A stretch of 64,000 nucleotides of DNA, taken from Myxococcales bacterium (GTDB lineage Bacteria; Lernaellota; Lernaellaia; Lernaellales; Lernaellaceae). Positions 8,407 through 16,823 of the stretch are shown here, piece by piece. The notes under the pieces are model-generated. The model saw only the letters and a list, made by a program, of their open reading frames with translations, had not been told where the DNA came from and did no database searches. The DNA lies in the NCBI GenBank assembly GCA_012517325.1, contig JAAYVF010000122.1, positions 1 through 64,000 of the forward strand, written 5' to 3'. How positions within the stretch are numbered: position 1 is the stretch's first letter; every line of letters starts with the position of its first letter. The position numbers and the translations under genes are program-made.

Positions 8407-8726
8407 CGCGCAAAAATTGGGGATTCGCCCTGATCGGGCTGGGCGTGGCCTTGTTTCTGGCGCTGGTCGTTTCGCCGCACGCGTCGTCGTCGCCCGACGG
8501 GTTGGAGCGCGTGGCGGAGGATCACGGCTTTTTGGGCAAGGCCGAGGAGCAGCCGCCGGCGTGGAAAAATTCGCCCATGCCGGATTACGCGCTGCCGGGC
8601 GTCCAATCCGAGGGTTTATCGACCGGCCTGGCGGGCATCATCGGCACACTGGCGGTTTTCGCCCTGGGCACCGGCGTCGGTTTGCTCGTAACCAGACGCA
8701 ACAGCGCCCCAGCCGCCGCGAAGTGA
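8403..8726 (+). CDS. cbiN: CbiN-like accessory membrane protein (PDGLE domain)
   Basis: 107 residues with an N-terminal helix (about 6-24), the diagnostic PDGLE motif at residues 31-35, a short periplasmic loop with MPDYALPG, and a second helix (about 77-94). PDGLE-domain proteins replace or constitute CbiN/NikN, the small subunit that stimulates metal uptake through CbiM. The ATG overlaps the cbiM stop (ATGA) and the stop overlaps the cbiQ GTG, indicating translational coupling. Confidence 0.9.
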   Translation: MTRKNWGFALIGLGVALFLALVVSPHASSSPDGLERVAEDHGFLGKAEEQPPAWKNSPMPDYALPGVQSEGLSTGLAGIIGTLAVFALGTGVGLLVTRRNSAPAAAK

Positions 8727-9496
8727 AGCACGGCTTTCTCGATTCCACCAGCGGGCTGGACAGCCCGATCCACCGCCTCGAGGCGCGCGCGAAAATCGTC
8801 GCCGTGTTGGCGGCGGTGGTGATCTGCGTCAGCACGCCGCCGACGGCCTATGCCGCGTTCGGGGCCTATTTCGCCCTGGCGGCGGCGCTGCTGGCGCTGT
8901 CGCGGTTGCCGGCCGGGTTCGTGCTGCGCCGGCTGCTGATGATCGTGCCGTTCGTGCTGCTGGTGGCCGCGTTTCTGCCGTTTCTCAAGGCGGACGCGGT
9001 GGGCGGCGGTTACAGCCTGGGCCTCGGCGGGCTGGCAGTGTCGCGCGGCGGGTTGCTGGTGTTTTGGAACACGGCGGCCAAGGCGAGCTTCGGCATTCTG
9101 ATGATCGTGCTGCTGTCGGGCACGACGCCCTTTCCCCAGTTGTTGCAGGGATTGCGGCGGCTGCGCTGCCCGGACGTGGTGGTGATGATCCTGTCGTTCA
9201 CCTATCGTTATCTTTTCGTGTTGACCGACGAGGTGCTCCGCCTCAAAATCGCCCGCGACGCGCGCGGCTATCGGGGCCGGTGGTTGTGGCAAGCCCGCAC
9301 CATCGGCCAGATGATCGCGGTTTTCTTCCTGCGCAGTTACGCGCGGGCGGAACGCATCTACCTGGCGATGATCTCGCGCGGGTACGACGGGCGATACGCC
9401 TATCTGCCGGCGGCGCGATTGGCCGGCCGCGACACCGTTTTCGCCGCGGCGGTGATCGGCCTGATGCTGACGGCGCGTCTGGCCCTGAAAGGATGA
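8723..9496 (+). CDS. cbiQ: Cobalt ECF transporter T component CbiQ
   Basis: 257 residues with about five to six membrane segments. The start is the GTG at 8723, overlapping the previous stop (GTGA); an upstream GTG/ATG in the same frame would run through cbiN and is rejected. Two Ala/Ser-Arg-Gly coupling motifs are present (DARGYRGR about residue 180, SRGYDGRY about residue 220), which contact the ATPase. The opening SGLDSPIHRLEARAKI is typical of CbiQ. It couples ATP hydrolysis in CbiO to movement of CbiM. Confidence 0.94.
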   Translation: MKHGFLDSTSGLDSPIHRLEARAKIVAVLAAVVICVSTPPTAYAAFGAYFALAAALLALSRLPAGFVLRRLLMIVPFVLLVAAFLPFLKADAVGGGYSLGLGGLAVSRGGLLVFWNTAAKASFGILMIVLLSGTTPFPQLLQGLRRLRCPDVVVMILSFTYRYLFVLTDEVLRLKIARDARGYRGRWLWQARTIGQMIAVFFLRSYARAERIYLAMISRGYDGRYAYLPAARLAGRDTVFAAAVIGLMLTARLALKG

Positions 9497-10251
9497 CGAT
9501 GCCCGCGATCGAAATTCGCGACCTGCACTATACCTATCCGGACGGCACCGCCGCGCTGGCCGGGGTTTCGCTGACCCTGGAGCCAGGCGAGAAGGTGGGG
9601 ATCGTCGGGCCGAACGGCGCGGGCAAATCGACCTTGCTGCTGCAATTGAACGGCCTGCTGACGCCCCAGGCCGGCGAGGTGCGGATTTTCGGGACGCCGG
9701 TGGTCCGCGCCAACCTGAAGGAAGTGCGCCGGCGGGTAGGCATCGTTTTTCAGAATCCCGACGACCAGCTTTTCTGCCCGACCGTGCTCGAGGACGTGGC
9801 GTTCGGTCCGCGTGCCATGGGCCTGCCGGCGGCGGAGGTGCAGGCGCGGGTGGACGAAGCGCTGGCCGCGGTCAATTTGGCGAGCCTGGGCGAACGCAGC
9901 GCGCACCACCTGTCGTTCGGGCAGCGCAAGCGCATCGCGACGGCGACGGTGATTTCGATGCGGCCGGACATCTGGGTGTTCGACGAACCGTCGGCGAATC
10001 TCGATCCGAAGACCCAGTTGATGTTGGCGCGGTTCATCGGCGGGTTGAGGCAAACGGTGGTGGTCGTGACGCAGGATTTGTACTTCGCCGCCGAGACCTG
10101 CGACCGCCTGGTGGTGCTCGCCGAGGGCCGGGTGAAATTGGACGGTCCAACCGGAGAAATTCTCGGCCAACCGGCGCGCCTGGAAGAATACGACCTCGAA
10201 TTCGGCCGCCAATGCCGCATCTGCGAGAAAAGCAAAGAGTTTTCCCGCTGA
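9493..10251 (+). CDS. cbiO: Cobalt ECF transporter ATPase CbiO, atypical H-loop
   Basis: 252 residues; ATG 9493 overlaps the cbiQ stop (ATGA). Walker A GPNGAGKST, Q-loop QNPDDQLF, signature LSFGQRKR and Walker B IWVFDEPSA are all intact. The H-loop reads VVTQDL where the family has VVTHDL/ATHDL, so the switch histidine is replaced by Gln194 (codon CAG at 10072-10074). The C-terminus has an unusual tail with two cysteines (CRICEKSKEFSR). It energises CbiMNQ. Whether the substitution impairs or alters ATPase cycling is unknown. Confidence 0.93.
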   Translation: MTMPAIEIRDLHYTYPDGTAALAGVSLTLEPGEKVGIVGPNGAGKSTLLLQLNGLLTPQAGEVRIFGTPVVRANLKEVRRRVGIVFQNPDDQLFCPTVLEDVAFGPRAMGLPAAEVQARVDEALAAVNLASLGERSAHHLSFGQRKRIATATVISMRPDIWVFDEPSANLDPKTQLMLARFIGGLRQTVVVVTQDLYFAAETCDRLVVLAEGRVKLDGPTGEILGQPARLEEYDLEFGRQCRICEKSKEFSR

Positions 10252-10319
10252 GCGCGGCCGCGCGCGCGCCGCTCGTCCGGGCGAACCAGCAAAAACCCCG
10301 CCGCGCGCCGCGCGGGTGC

Positions 10320-10348
10320 TTGCCAGATAACGCCGCCTATGTTTATAC
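10320..10348 (+). promoter_or_regulatory. Candidate sigma70 promoter of the histidine kinase gene
   Basis: TTGCCA (10320-10325), 17-base spacer, TTATAC (10343-10348), about 70 bases before the GTG start at 10421. The preceding 10252-10319 is a GC-rich gap without a convincing terminator. Confidence 0.5.
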
Positions 10349-10420
10349 TCCCCTCGCTCACGGAGGATTGAGCATCTTCATCGTGCTAACAAAAAGAAAA
10401 TAAGCCTAGGGGATCGGAGC

Positions 10421-12559
10421 GTGAAAACCAGCAGTCGGCGTATGCTGCAACTGCGGCCCGCCTTGCGGATCGCGTTGATCTATGCCGTTTTCGGCGGCCT
10501 GTGGATCCTTTTCTCGGACCGGTTGTTGGCGCTTTTTGTCGCCAATGCCCATCTGCTCACCCGGTTGCAGACCTTCAAGGGGTGGTTCTACGTTCTGGTG
10601 ACGGCCGGCCTGGTCTACTACCTGGTTTCGCAGCACTTGCGTCGCGAGACGCAACTGGAGGGCAGCCGCCGCCTGAGCGAAAGCCGGCTGCAGGCGGTGC
10701 TGGACAACGCGCCGGCCGCGATTTTCATCAAGGATACGCGCGGCCACTATCTACTGGCCAACCGGCTGCTGCGCGAAATCATCGGTTCGTCGGAAGGCTC
10801 GATCCTATCCAAGACCGACCAGGATCTGTTTCCCGACGAGCAGGCCCGCCAGTATCGCGCCCACGACATCGAGGTGCTCAATTCCGAAAAGCCCATGGAG
10901 TTCGAGGAAATCATGATTTCGCCGGGCGGCCTGCGTCGCTACCTGGCGACGAAATTCCCGTTGTTCGACGAGGAACGGCGGGTTTATGCGTTGTGCGGCA
11001 TCCTGACCGACATCACCGCGCGCCACGGCGCGGAAACGCAATTGAAGAAAAGCGAGGAACGGTACCGCACGCTGGCCGCCAATTTCCCTAACGGCATGAT
11101 CCTGCTGTTCGATCACGACCTGCGCTATCTCCTGGTCGACGGGACCGGCCTGCAGGAATTGCGGATGACCAAGCAGGAAATGGAGGGCCGGACGCTGGCC
11201 GATTTGTTCCCGCCCGCGGTCCGCGAAGCGGTCGAACCGCAGTACCGCGCCGCGCTGGCCGGCGAAAAACGGGTCGCCGAGGTGGCCTTCGGCGATTTCC
11301 TCTACGAGGTTCACACGCTGCCGGTCTACGACGAGCGCGGCGACGTCGTGGCCGGCATGGCGATGACGCAGAACATCAGCCAGAAAAAGCAGTCCGAAAA
11401 AGAACGGCTGCTGCTCGAAAACCAGCTCTTCCAATCGCAGAAAATGGAGGCCATCGGCCGCCTGGCCGGCGGCGTGGCCCACGATTTCAACAACCAGTTG
11501 ACCGGCATCCTCGGCTACACCGAGATGATCCTGCAATCGCTCCGCCCGGGCGATCCGCTGCGCTCGGACATCGAGGAAATCCACCGCGCCGCCGAGCGCG
11601 CCGCCGGGCTGACCCGCCAACTGCTGACGTTCAGCCGCAAGCAGATCATTTCGCTGCAGGTCGCCGACCTCAACGAAATCGCCAACGAGGCGCAACGGAT
11701 GCTGCGGCGCCTGATCGGCGAGGATATCGAGTTGGTGTTCGTGCCCGCGCCCGACCTGGCGCACGTGAAGGTCGACCGGCACCAGATCGAGCAGATGCTC
11801 GTCAATCTGGCCGTCAACGCCCGCGACGCCATGCCCGGCGGCGGCAAGCTGATGATCGAGACGGCCAACGTGGAACTCGACGAGAAATATTGCCGGCAGC
11901 ACCCGGACGCCGTGCCGGGCCGTTACGCGATGCTCGCCGTGAGCGACACCGGCCAGGGCATGGACGAAAACACCAAGGCGCGGTTGTTCGAGCCGTTTTT
12001 CACCACCAAGGAAAAGGGCCGCGGCACCGGCCTGGGCCTCAGCACGACCTACGGCATGGTCCGCCAGCACCAGGGCACCATCGGGGTCTATTCGGAAAAG
12101 GGCGTGGGAACCTCCTTCAAGATTTACCTGCCGAGTTGCGATGAACCGCTGGCGCCCGCGCCGCCCGCGCCCGCGCGGGGCGAGGTCACCGGCAAGGAGA
12201 CGATCCTGCTGGTCGAAGACGAGCAGACGGTTCGCGACCTGGCGGAAAAAATCCTCGCGCGCTACGGGTATCGGATACTGGTGGCCGACGGCGGCGGCAG
12301 CGCCTTGTTGCAAGCGCAGCGCAACAACGAGCCGATCGACCTCTTGCTTACCGACGTCGTCATGCCCAATATCAACGGCAAGGAGTTGTACCGGCAATTG
12401 CGGGAACGGCGGCCGAACCTCAAGGTCCTTTACATGTCCGGTTATACGGAAAACGTGATCGTCCATTCGGGGATCCTGGAGGCCGACGCGAATTTCATTT
12501 CCAAGCCGTTCGCCATCGAGGCGCTGGTGCAGAAGGTACGTCAGGTCCTGGACCACTAA
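10421..12559 (+). CDS. PAS-domain hybrid sensor histidine kinase
   Basis: 712 residues. Two N-terminal membrane helices (about 14-40 and 52-70) with a short periplasmic loop, a PAS domain (about 85-205, starting SESRLQAVLDNAPAAIFIKD), a second PAS (about 215-325), a HisKA dimerisation domain with the phospho-acceptor His354 in VAHDFNNQLTGILGY, a HATPase with the G-boxes DTGQGMD and GTGLGLST, and a C-terminal receiver with Asp645 in LLLTDVVMP and lysine in FISKPF. All key residues are present, so phosphorelay to an unidentified partner is likely. GTG start at 10421 follows GGATCGGAG. The lipoprotein gene follows after 16 bases and may be co-transcribed. Confidence 0.93.
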   Translation: MKTSSRRMLQLRPALRIALIYAVFGGLWILFSDRLLALFVANAHLLTRLQTFKGWFYVLVTAGLVYYLVSQHLRRETQLEGSRRLSESRLQAVLDNAPAAIFIKDTRGHYLLANRLLREIIGSSEGSILSKTDQDLFPDEQARQYRAHDIEVLNSEKPMEFEEIMISPGGLRRYLATKFPLFDEERRVYALCGILTDITARHGAETQLKKSEERYRTLAANFPNGMILLFDHDLRYLLVDGTGLQELRMTKQEMEGRTLADLFPPAVREAVEPQYRAALAGEKRVAEVAFGDFLYEVHTLPVYDERGDVVAGMAMTQNISQKKQSEKERLLLENQLFQSQKMEAIGRLAGGVAHDFNNQLTGILGYTEMILQSLRPGDPLRSDIEEIHRAAERAAGLTRQLLTFSRKQIISLQVADLNEIANEAQRMLRRLIGEDIELVFVPAPDLAHVKVDRHQIEQMLVNLAVNARDAMPGGGKLMIETANVELDEKYCRQHPDAVPGRYAMLAVSDTGQGMDENTKARLFEPFFTTKEKGRGTGLGLSTTYGMVRQHQGTIGVYSEKGVGTSFKIYLPSCDEPLAPAPPAPARGEVTGKETILLVEDEQTVRDLAEKILARYGYRILVADGGGSALLQAQRNNEPIDLLLTDVVMPNINGKELYRQLRERRPNLKVLYMSGYTENVIVHSGILEADANFISKPFAIEALVQKVRQVLDH

Positions 12560-12575
12560 CCGAACGAGGCCGCTC

Positions 12576-13982
12576 ATGAATCAACGAATTTACGCGCTGC
12601 TCTTCGCGGCGCTGCTGGCCGTCGCGCTTTGCCTGTCGGCGTCCTGTGGCGACGACGACGACAACGACGACGACGGCGCGCCGGCCGACGACGATTCCGC
12701 CGCGCCCGACGACGACAACGACGACAACGACCAGTCCCCCGCGGATGACGACGACACCACCTGGACGCCGGTCGAACCGCATCGCGAGGACGTGGGGCGC
12801 TTCACGATCGTCTGGCTGGCCGGCACGCCCTACGAAATGGGCCAGCAACAAGGCACGCTGCTGCACGAGGAGTTGGCGGCCGGCATCGACTGGCTCAACA
12901 CCTACCACCTGATCGACCTGCTGATCCCGCTCGCCCGCCTGCTCGGGCTGATCGACCTGGCGGTCGACAACTCGTACCCCGACGTTTTGCAGGAATGCCA
13001 GGGCCTGGTCGACACGGCCGGCGACGTGGGCTGGACGATGGAGGTCTGCCTGCTGCTCAATTTCGGCGACGTGCTCGTCGAGTTTCTGAGCAACGGCTTT
13101 CCCCCGGCGAAAGCCCTGGCGCCCGGTTGCACGCAGGCGATCGCGGCCGACGCGGCGACCGCCGACGGCGGGATCTACCACGCGCGCAGCCTCGATTGGG
13201 ACAAGATCGACTATCTGCTCGACTACCCGGTGATCCACGTGCGGCAGCCGGACGGCGGCGTGCCCCACGTTTACATCGGCTTCCCCGGCAACCTCAGCCC
13301 CTATTCCGGGATGAACGCGGCGGGTATTTCGATCGCCTCGGACGAGGCCGATCCGCTCGACAACACGCAGCACGACCGCGTCGGCCGCAGCCACGTGCAG
13401 ATGCTCGGCCAGTTGCTCAAGAACTCGCACGACTTCGACGAGGTCCGGCAGACGGTGCTCGATTCCGACCACATGACCGTCGAAATCTTCGGCGTGGCCA
13501 GCGGCCAGGAACACCGCGCCGGCATTTTCGAAATGACCGCCCAGCACATCGGCATTCGCGAGTTGAGCGACGCGGTGGTCTGGGGCACCAACCATTTCGT
13601 CGCCCCCGAAACGCGGGACTACGACGCCGAGCCGCCGAGCAGCTCGAGCACGCTACGCTTCGACCGCGTGCAGCAACTCGTCGCGCCCGACGGCGCGGAC
13701 ACGATGTGGGGGCAACTCGATCCGGCGGCGATGGTTTCGCTGTTGCGCGACCGGGTCAATCCGTACACGGGCGAAGAAAGTTCGGTCGACGAATTCGACA
13801 ACAACGAGAGCATCGCCACGAACGGCGCGATCTACCAGATCGTCTTCGATCCGGAGCGGCTGTGCTTCTGGGTCGCGACGGGCGCCATTCCAGTGCCGCA
13901 GCAGCCGTTCGTCGGCTTCTCGCTCGGCGAGTTGCTCGAGTTGCCCGACGCCGAGGCCTGCGAGCCGGCGCAGTTCGAGTAG
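12576..13982 (+). CDS. C45-family (acyl-CoA:6-APA acyltransferase-like) lipoprotein hydrolase
   Basis: 468 residues. A signal peptide ends in the lipobox LSASC, with the lipidated cysteine at about residue 24, followed immediately by an Asp/Asn-rich spacer (about residues 26-63). The folded part begins with the C45 motif LAGTPYEMGQQQG and has the N-terminal-nucleophile centre GCTQAIAAD with Cys185, followed by HARSLDWD. C45 relatives hydrolyse or transfer acyl amides, normally after autocleavage before the cysteine. The expected location is the periplasm or outer surface, tethered by lipid. The acidic linker resembles the C-terminal tails of three other secreted proteins in this window. Substrate unknown. 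Confidence 0.85.
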   Translation: MNQRIYALLFAALLAVALCLSASCGDDDDNDDDGAPADDDSAAPDDDNDDNDQSPADDDDTTWTPVEPHREDVGRFTIVWLAGTPYEMGQQQGTLLHEELAAGIDWLNTYHLIDLLIPLARLLGLIDLAVDNSYPDVLQECQGLVDTAGDVGWTMEVCLLLNFGDVLVEFLSNGFPPAKALAPGCTQAIAADAATADGGIYHARSLDWDKIDYLLDYPVIHVRQPDGGVPHVYIGFPGNLSPYSGMNAAGISIASDEADPLDNTQHDRVGRSHVQMLGQLLKNSHDFDEVRQTVLDSDHMTVEIFGVASGQEHRAGIFEMTAQHIGIRELSDAVVWGTNHFVAPETRDYDAEPPSSSSTLRFDRVQQLVAPDGADTMWGQLDPAAMVSLLRDRVNPYTGEESSVDEFDNNESIATNGAIYQIVFDPERLCFWVATGAIPVPQQPFVGFSLGELLELPDAEACEPAQFE

Positions 13983-13985
13983 CCG

Positions 13986-15845
13986 TCAGCTTTTTTTCGG
14001 GAAGCGGGGACGCACCGGTCGCTTTAGGCCGGTGCGTTTTTCTTTGGCCGCTACGGCGTCGGCGTTTTCCCGCGCGACGATCTGCAGGGCGCGCCGGACG
14101 CGGCTGGCGTTTTCGGGCAGGTGGTGGAGGATCAGCGCCTTCTGCAATTGCTTGCGCTCGAGGTCGCGCTCGACGAACACCGGCCGCAACGTCGCCGGGT
14201 CCAGGCCCGTGGCGTACATCACCGTCGCGGCCGTGCCCGGCGTCGGCGTGAAAATCTGACACTGTTCCGCCTTTAAGTCCCACCGGATCAGCCACTCGCG
14301 CACCGCCGCCATATCGGCCAGCGTGCAGCCGGGATGCGCCGCCAGCAGGTAGGGCAGCACGTACTGCTCGCGCCCGGCCGCGCGCGAAAAAAGCCGGTGC
14401 ATCTCGAGAAATTTCTCGAAGCTCTCCACCCGGGGCTTGCGCATAATCTCCAGCACCGCCGGCACGCTGTGTTCCGGCGCGACCTTCATCAGGCCGCTGG
14501 TGTGGACGAGCGCCAGCTCGCGCACCAGGTCCGGCGACGAGACGGCCAGATCCGTGCGCAAACCGGTGGTGACGAACAGGTGCTTGACGCCGGGAAGCTG
14601 CCGGATCAGCCGCAGCAGTTCGAGGTACGGCTGCTGGTCGGCGTTCAGATGCGGGCAACGCCGGGGCCACAGGCACGAGGGGTGGTCGCACGGTTCGCGC
14701 CGCGCGCAGGTGACGCGGTACATGTTGGCGGTCGGCCCGCCGAGGTCCTGGATCGTGCCGCGGAATCGCGGGTGCGCGACGATCCGCGCGGCCTCGCGGC
14801 GCAGCGATTCGGGGGAACGGCTCGACACCAGCTTGCCCTGGTGCGCGTTGATGGCGCAAAACGCGCAACCGCCGCCGCAGCCGCGATGCGAGGTCAGCGA
14901 AAAGCGCACCTGCTCCAAGGCCGGAATCCGCTGGTCGCCGTACATGGGGTGAGGGTCGCGCGTGAACGGCAATTCGTGCAACGCGTCCAACTCGGCGGTC
15001 GTCACCGGCGGCCAGGGCGGATTGGCGATCACCCGCATCCCACCGCTTTCCTGCCACTGACGAACGCGACGGTGCCGCTCGTGCAATAGCCAGGCGCGCG
15101 CGTGCGCCGCCGGATCGGCCGCCACCTCTTCCGCCGGCGGCAGGGCGACGCCCTCCGCGGGCGCCGGCCGGCTCTTCGGTTCGCGGTAGACCACGCCCGG
15201 AATATCGTGCACCGCCTGCAGGCGCCGGGCGGTGAAATCCTTCTCGGCCGCGCCGGGAGCGCCGAGCCGATCGAGGCGGCGGGCGATTTCCAGAAGCGGC
15301 CCCTCGCCCATGCCGTGCACGAGGATATCCGCGCCGCAATCCATCAGAATCGGCCGGCGGACGCGGTCGGACCAGTAATCGTAATGCGCGAAGCGGCGCA
15401 GCCCGGCCTCGAGGCCGCCGGCGACCACGAACGCGCTTTTGCCGAAGGCGCGTCGCACCAGGTTGCAGTAGGCGGTCAAGGCGCGGTCGGGCCGCCCCCC
15501 GGCGCGGCCGCCGGGCGCGAAGGCGTCGTCGGAGCGCGGCTTTTTCAGCGCGGTGTAATTGGCCACCAGCGAATCCAGCGCCCCGGACGTCACGCCGAAA
15601 AACAACCGCGGCCGCCCCAGCGCGGCGACGGCCGCCGGGTCTTGCGGATCGGGCCGCGCGATGACCCCGACGCGGAAACCCCGCGCCTCCAGCCAGCGGC
15701 CGAGCAGCGCCGCCGGAAACGACGGATGATCGACGTGGGCGTCGCCGGTCACCAGCACGACGTCCAGCTCTTCCCAGCCGCGCGCCGCCATTTCCGCGCG
15801 CGTCGCGGGCAGGTGGCGCAAATCCGGCGGAGGCGGCCGCTTCAT
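13986..15845 (-). CDS. ygiQ: YgiQ-family radical SAM protein
   Basis: 619 residues. The N-terminal region (LPATRAEMAARGWEELDVVLVTGDAHVDHPSF, here split: LPATRAEMAARGW then DVVLVTGDAHVDHPSF) is diagnostic of the YgiQ/UPF0313 family. The cluster motif is HRGCGGGCAFC (C-x3-C-x2-C), followed by INAHQGKLVSSRS. The ATG at 15845 overlaps the upstream stop by four bases (ATGA), making it the last gene of the five-gene radical SAM operon. Biochemical function of the family is not established. Its 3' end contains, antisense, the transcription terminator of the convergent lipoprotein gene. Confidence 0.93.
   Translation of the reverse strand: MKRPPPPDLRHLPATRAEMAARGWEELDVVLVTGDAHVDHPSFPAALLGRWLEARGFRVGVIARPDPQDPAAVAALGRPRLFFGVTSGALDSLVANYTALKKPRSDDAFAPGGRAGGRPDRALTAYCNLVRRAFGKSAFVVAGGLEAGLRRFAHYDYWSDRVRRPILMDCGADILVHGMGEGPLLEIARRLDRLGAPGAAEKDFTARRLQAVHDIPGVVYREPKSRPAPAEGVALPPAEEVAADPAAHARAWLLHERHRRVRQWQESGGMRVIANPPWPPVTTAELDALHELPFTRDPHPMYGDQRIPALEQVRFSLTSHRGCGGGCAFCAINAHQGKLVSSRSPESLRREAARIVAHPRFRGTIQDLGGPTANMYRVTCARREPCDHPSCLWPRRCPHLNADQQPYLELLRLIRQLPGVKHLFVTTGLRTDLAVSSPDLVRELALVHTSGLMKVAPEHSVPAVLEIMRKPRVESFEKFLEMHRLFSRAAGREQYVLPYLLAAHPGCTLADMAAVREWLIRWDLKAEQCQIFTPTPGTAATVMYATGLDPATLRPVFVERDLERKQLQKALILHHLPENASRVRRALQIVARENADAVAAKEKRTGLKRPVRPRFPKKS
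14010..14045 (+). terminator. Rho-independent terminator of the 12576-13982 gene, inside ygiQ coding DNA
   Basis: A perfect 9-bp stem ACGCACCGG (14010-14018) / CCGGTGCGT (14029-14037) with a ten-base loop and a T-rich run TTTTTCTTT (14037-14045). It lies 27 bases after the plus-strand gene ends, within the final codons of the convergent ygiQ gene. Confidence 0.8.
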
Positions 15846-16819
15846 GGCGCCGCCGGTACAAGCCGGCGTTCGGCCCACGGCAGCAGGCGTTGCGCCAGGT
15901 CGATGCTCGGCAGGAAGGACAGCGCGGTCAGGACGCGCGACGGCGTCTCCAGAAAACAACGATCGCAGTGCGGCACCGCGTTGCCCTGCCCGACGGCGTG
16001 CGCCCGCCGCAATTCCCGCAGCCGCGGATGGTTCCACAGGTCGGCCAGTTTGTCGGTGCGCAGATTGCCGAGCGGTTCCGCTCGGTGATGGTGACAGCAA
16101 GGGTGCACGGCCCCGTCCGCCCGCACGAAAAACGGCCCGCGCCAGAGCACCGGACAGGGGGCGCGGCGGGCCGGCTTCGCCGCCGGATCGTGCGGCCGCA
16201 CCTCGTCGCGCTTCAGGCGCACCGCGCCGACCGCGGGGCGATCCCAGCGGCGCCGGAATTCGTCGATTTCGGCGCGGTTTTCCGGCAGCACGACCAATTG
16301 CACCACGGTGAACACCGGCCGGCCGCGCTCCTCGTTGAGGCGCAGGAAGGCCTCGATATGACCCACGGTCGCGGCATAGTCGCCGCCCGGCCGCAGGCGT
16401 GCGTAGGTTTCGGGCCGCGCCGCGTCGAGCGAAAAAATGACCTGGCTGACGCCGGTTTCGAGCAACTCCCGGGATCGGTCTTCGTCGAGCAACAAAGCGT
16501 TGGTGGACACCTGCACGGCCGCGCAGCGGCGCGCGGCGAGCGCGGCCTTGGCGAAAAACGCGGGATCGCACAGCGGTTCGCCCAGGCCGTACAGGATCAG
16601 GTGGTCGAAGGCGGGCCGCCCCGTGTTCCACAGGCGCGCGAACAAATCCAGCGGCATGTCCCGCGGCGGCAGATCGTCCCGCACCCGTAGGCACATCGGA
16701 CAGTTCAGGTTGCAGCGCGTGGTGGTTTCGGCGGTGACCGAGATCGGGTAACCGCGCGCCTCCGGCCGCCCGGCCCAGTAATCGGCCGCCAGCTTCACTC
16801 GGTTGCGCCACCGGCTCAT
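15842..16819 (-). CDS. Radical SAM protein with SPASM-like C-terminal cysteines
   Basis: 325 residues. The start MSRWRNRVKLAADYW at 16819 is chosen because GGGGAGGA lies eight bases upstream; an ATG 18 bases earlier would overlap the previous gene and its ribosome site. The radical SAM motif TTRCNLNCPMC (C-x3-C-x2-C) lies near residue 35, followed by the GEP-type motif YGLGEPL. The C-terminal half has a SPASM-like cysteine set (CPVLWRGPFFV, HPCCHHHR, PHCDRCF) that could bind an additional cluster. Such enzymes modify peptides, proteins or small molecules. Substrate unknown; it is flanked by other radical SAM genes in one operon. Confidence 0.88.
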   Translation of the reverse strand: MSRWRNRVKLAADYWAGRPEARGYPISVTAETTTRCNLNCPMCLRVRDDLPPRDMPLDLFARLWNTGRPAFDHLILYGLGEPLCDPAFFAKAALAARRCAAVQVSTNALLLDEDRSRELLETGVSQVIFSLDAARPETYARLRPGGDYAATVGHIEAFLRLNEERGRPVFTVVQLVVLPENRAEIDEFRRRWDRPAVGAVRLKRDEVRPHDPAAKPARRAPCPVLWRGPFFVRADGAVHPCCHHHRAEPLGNLRTDKLADLWNHPRLRELRRAHAVGQGNAVPHCDRCFLETPSRVLTALSFLPSIDLAQRLLPWAERRLVPAAP

Positions 16820-16823
16820 CGGC

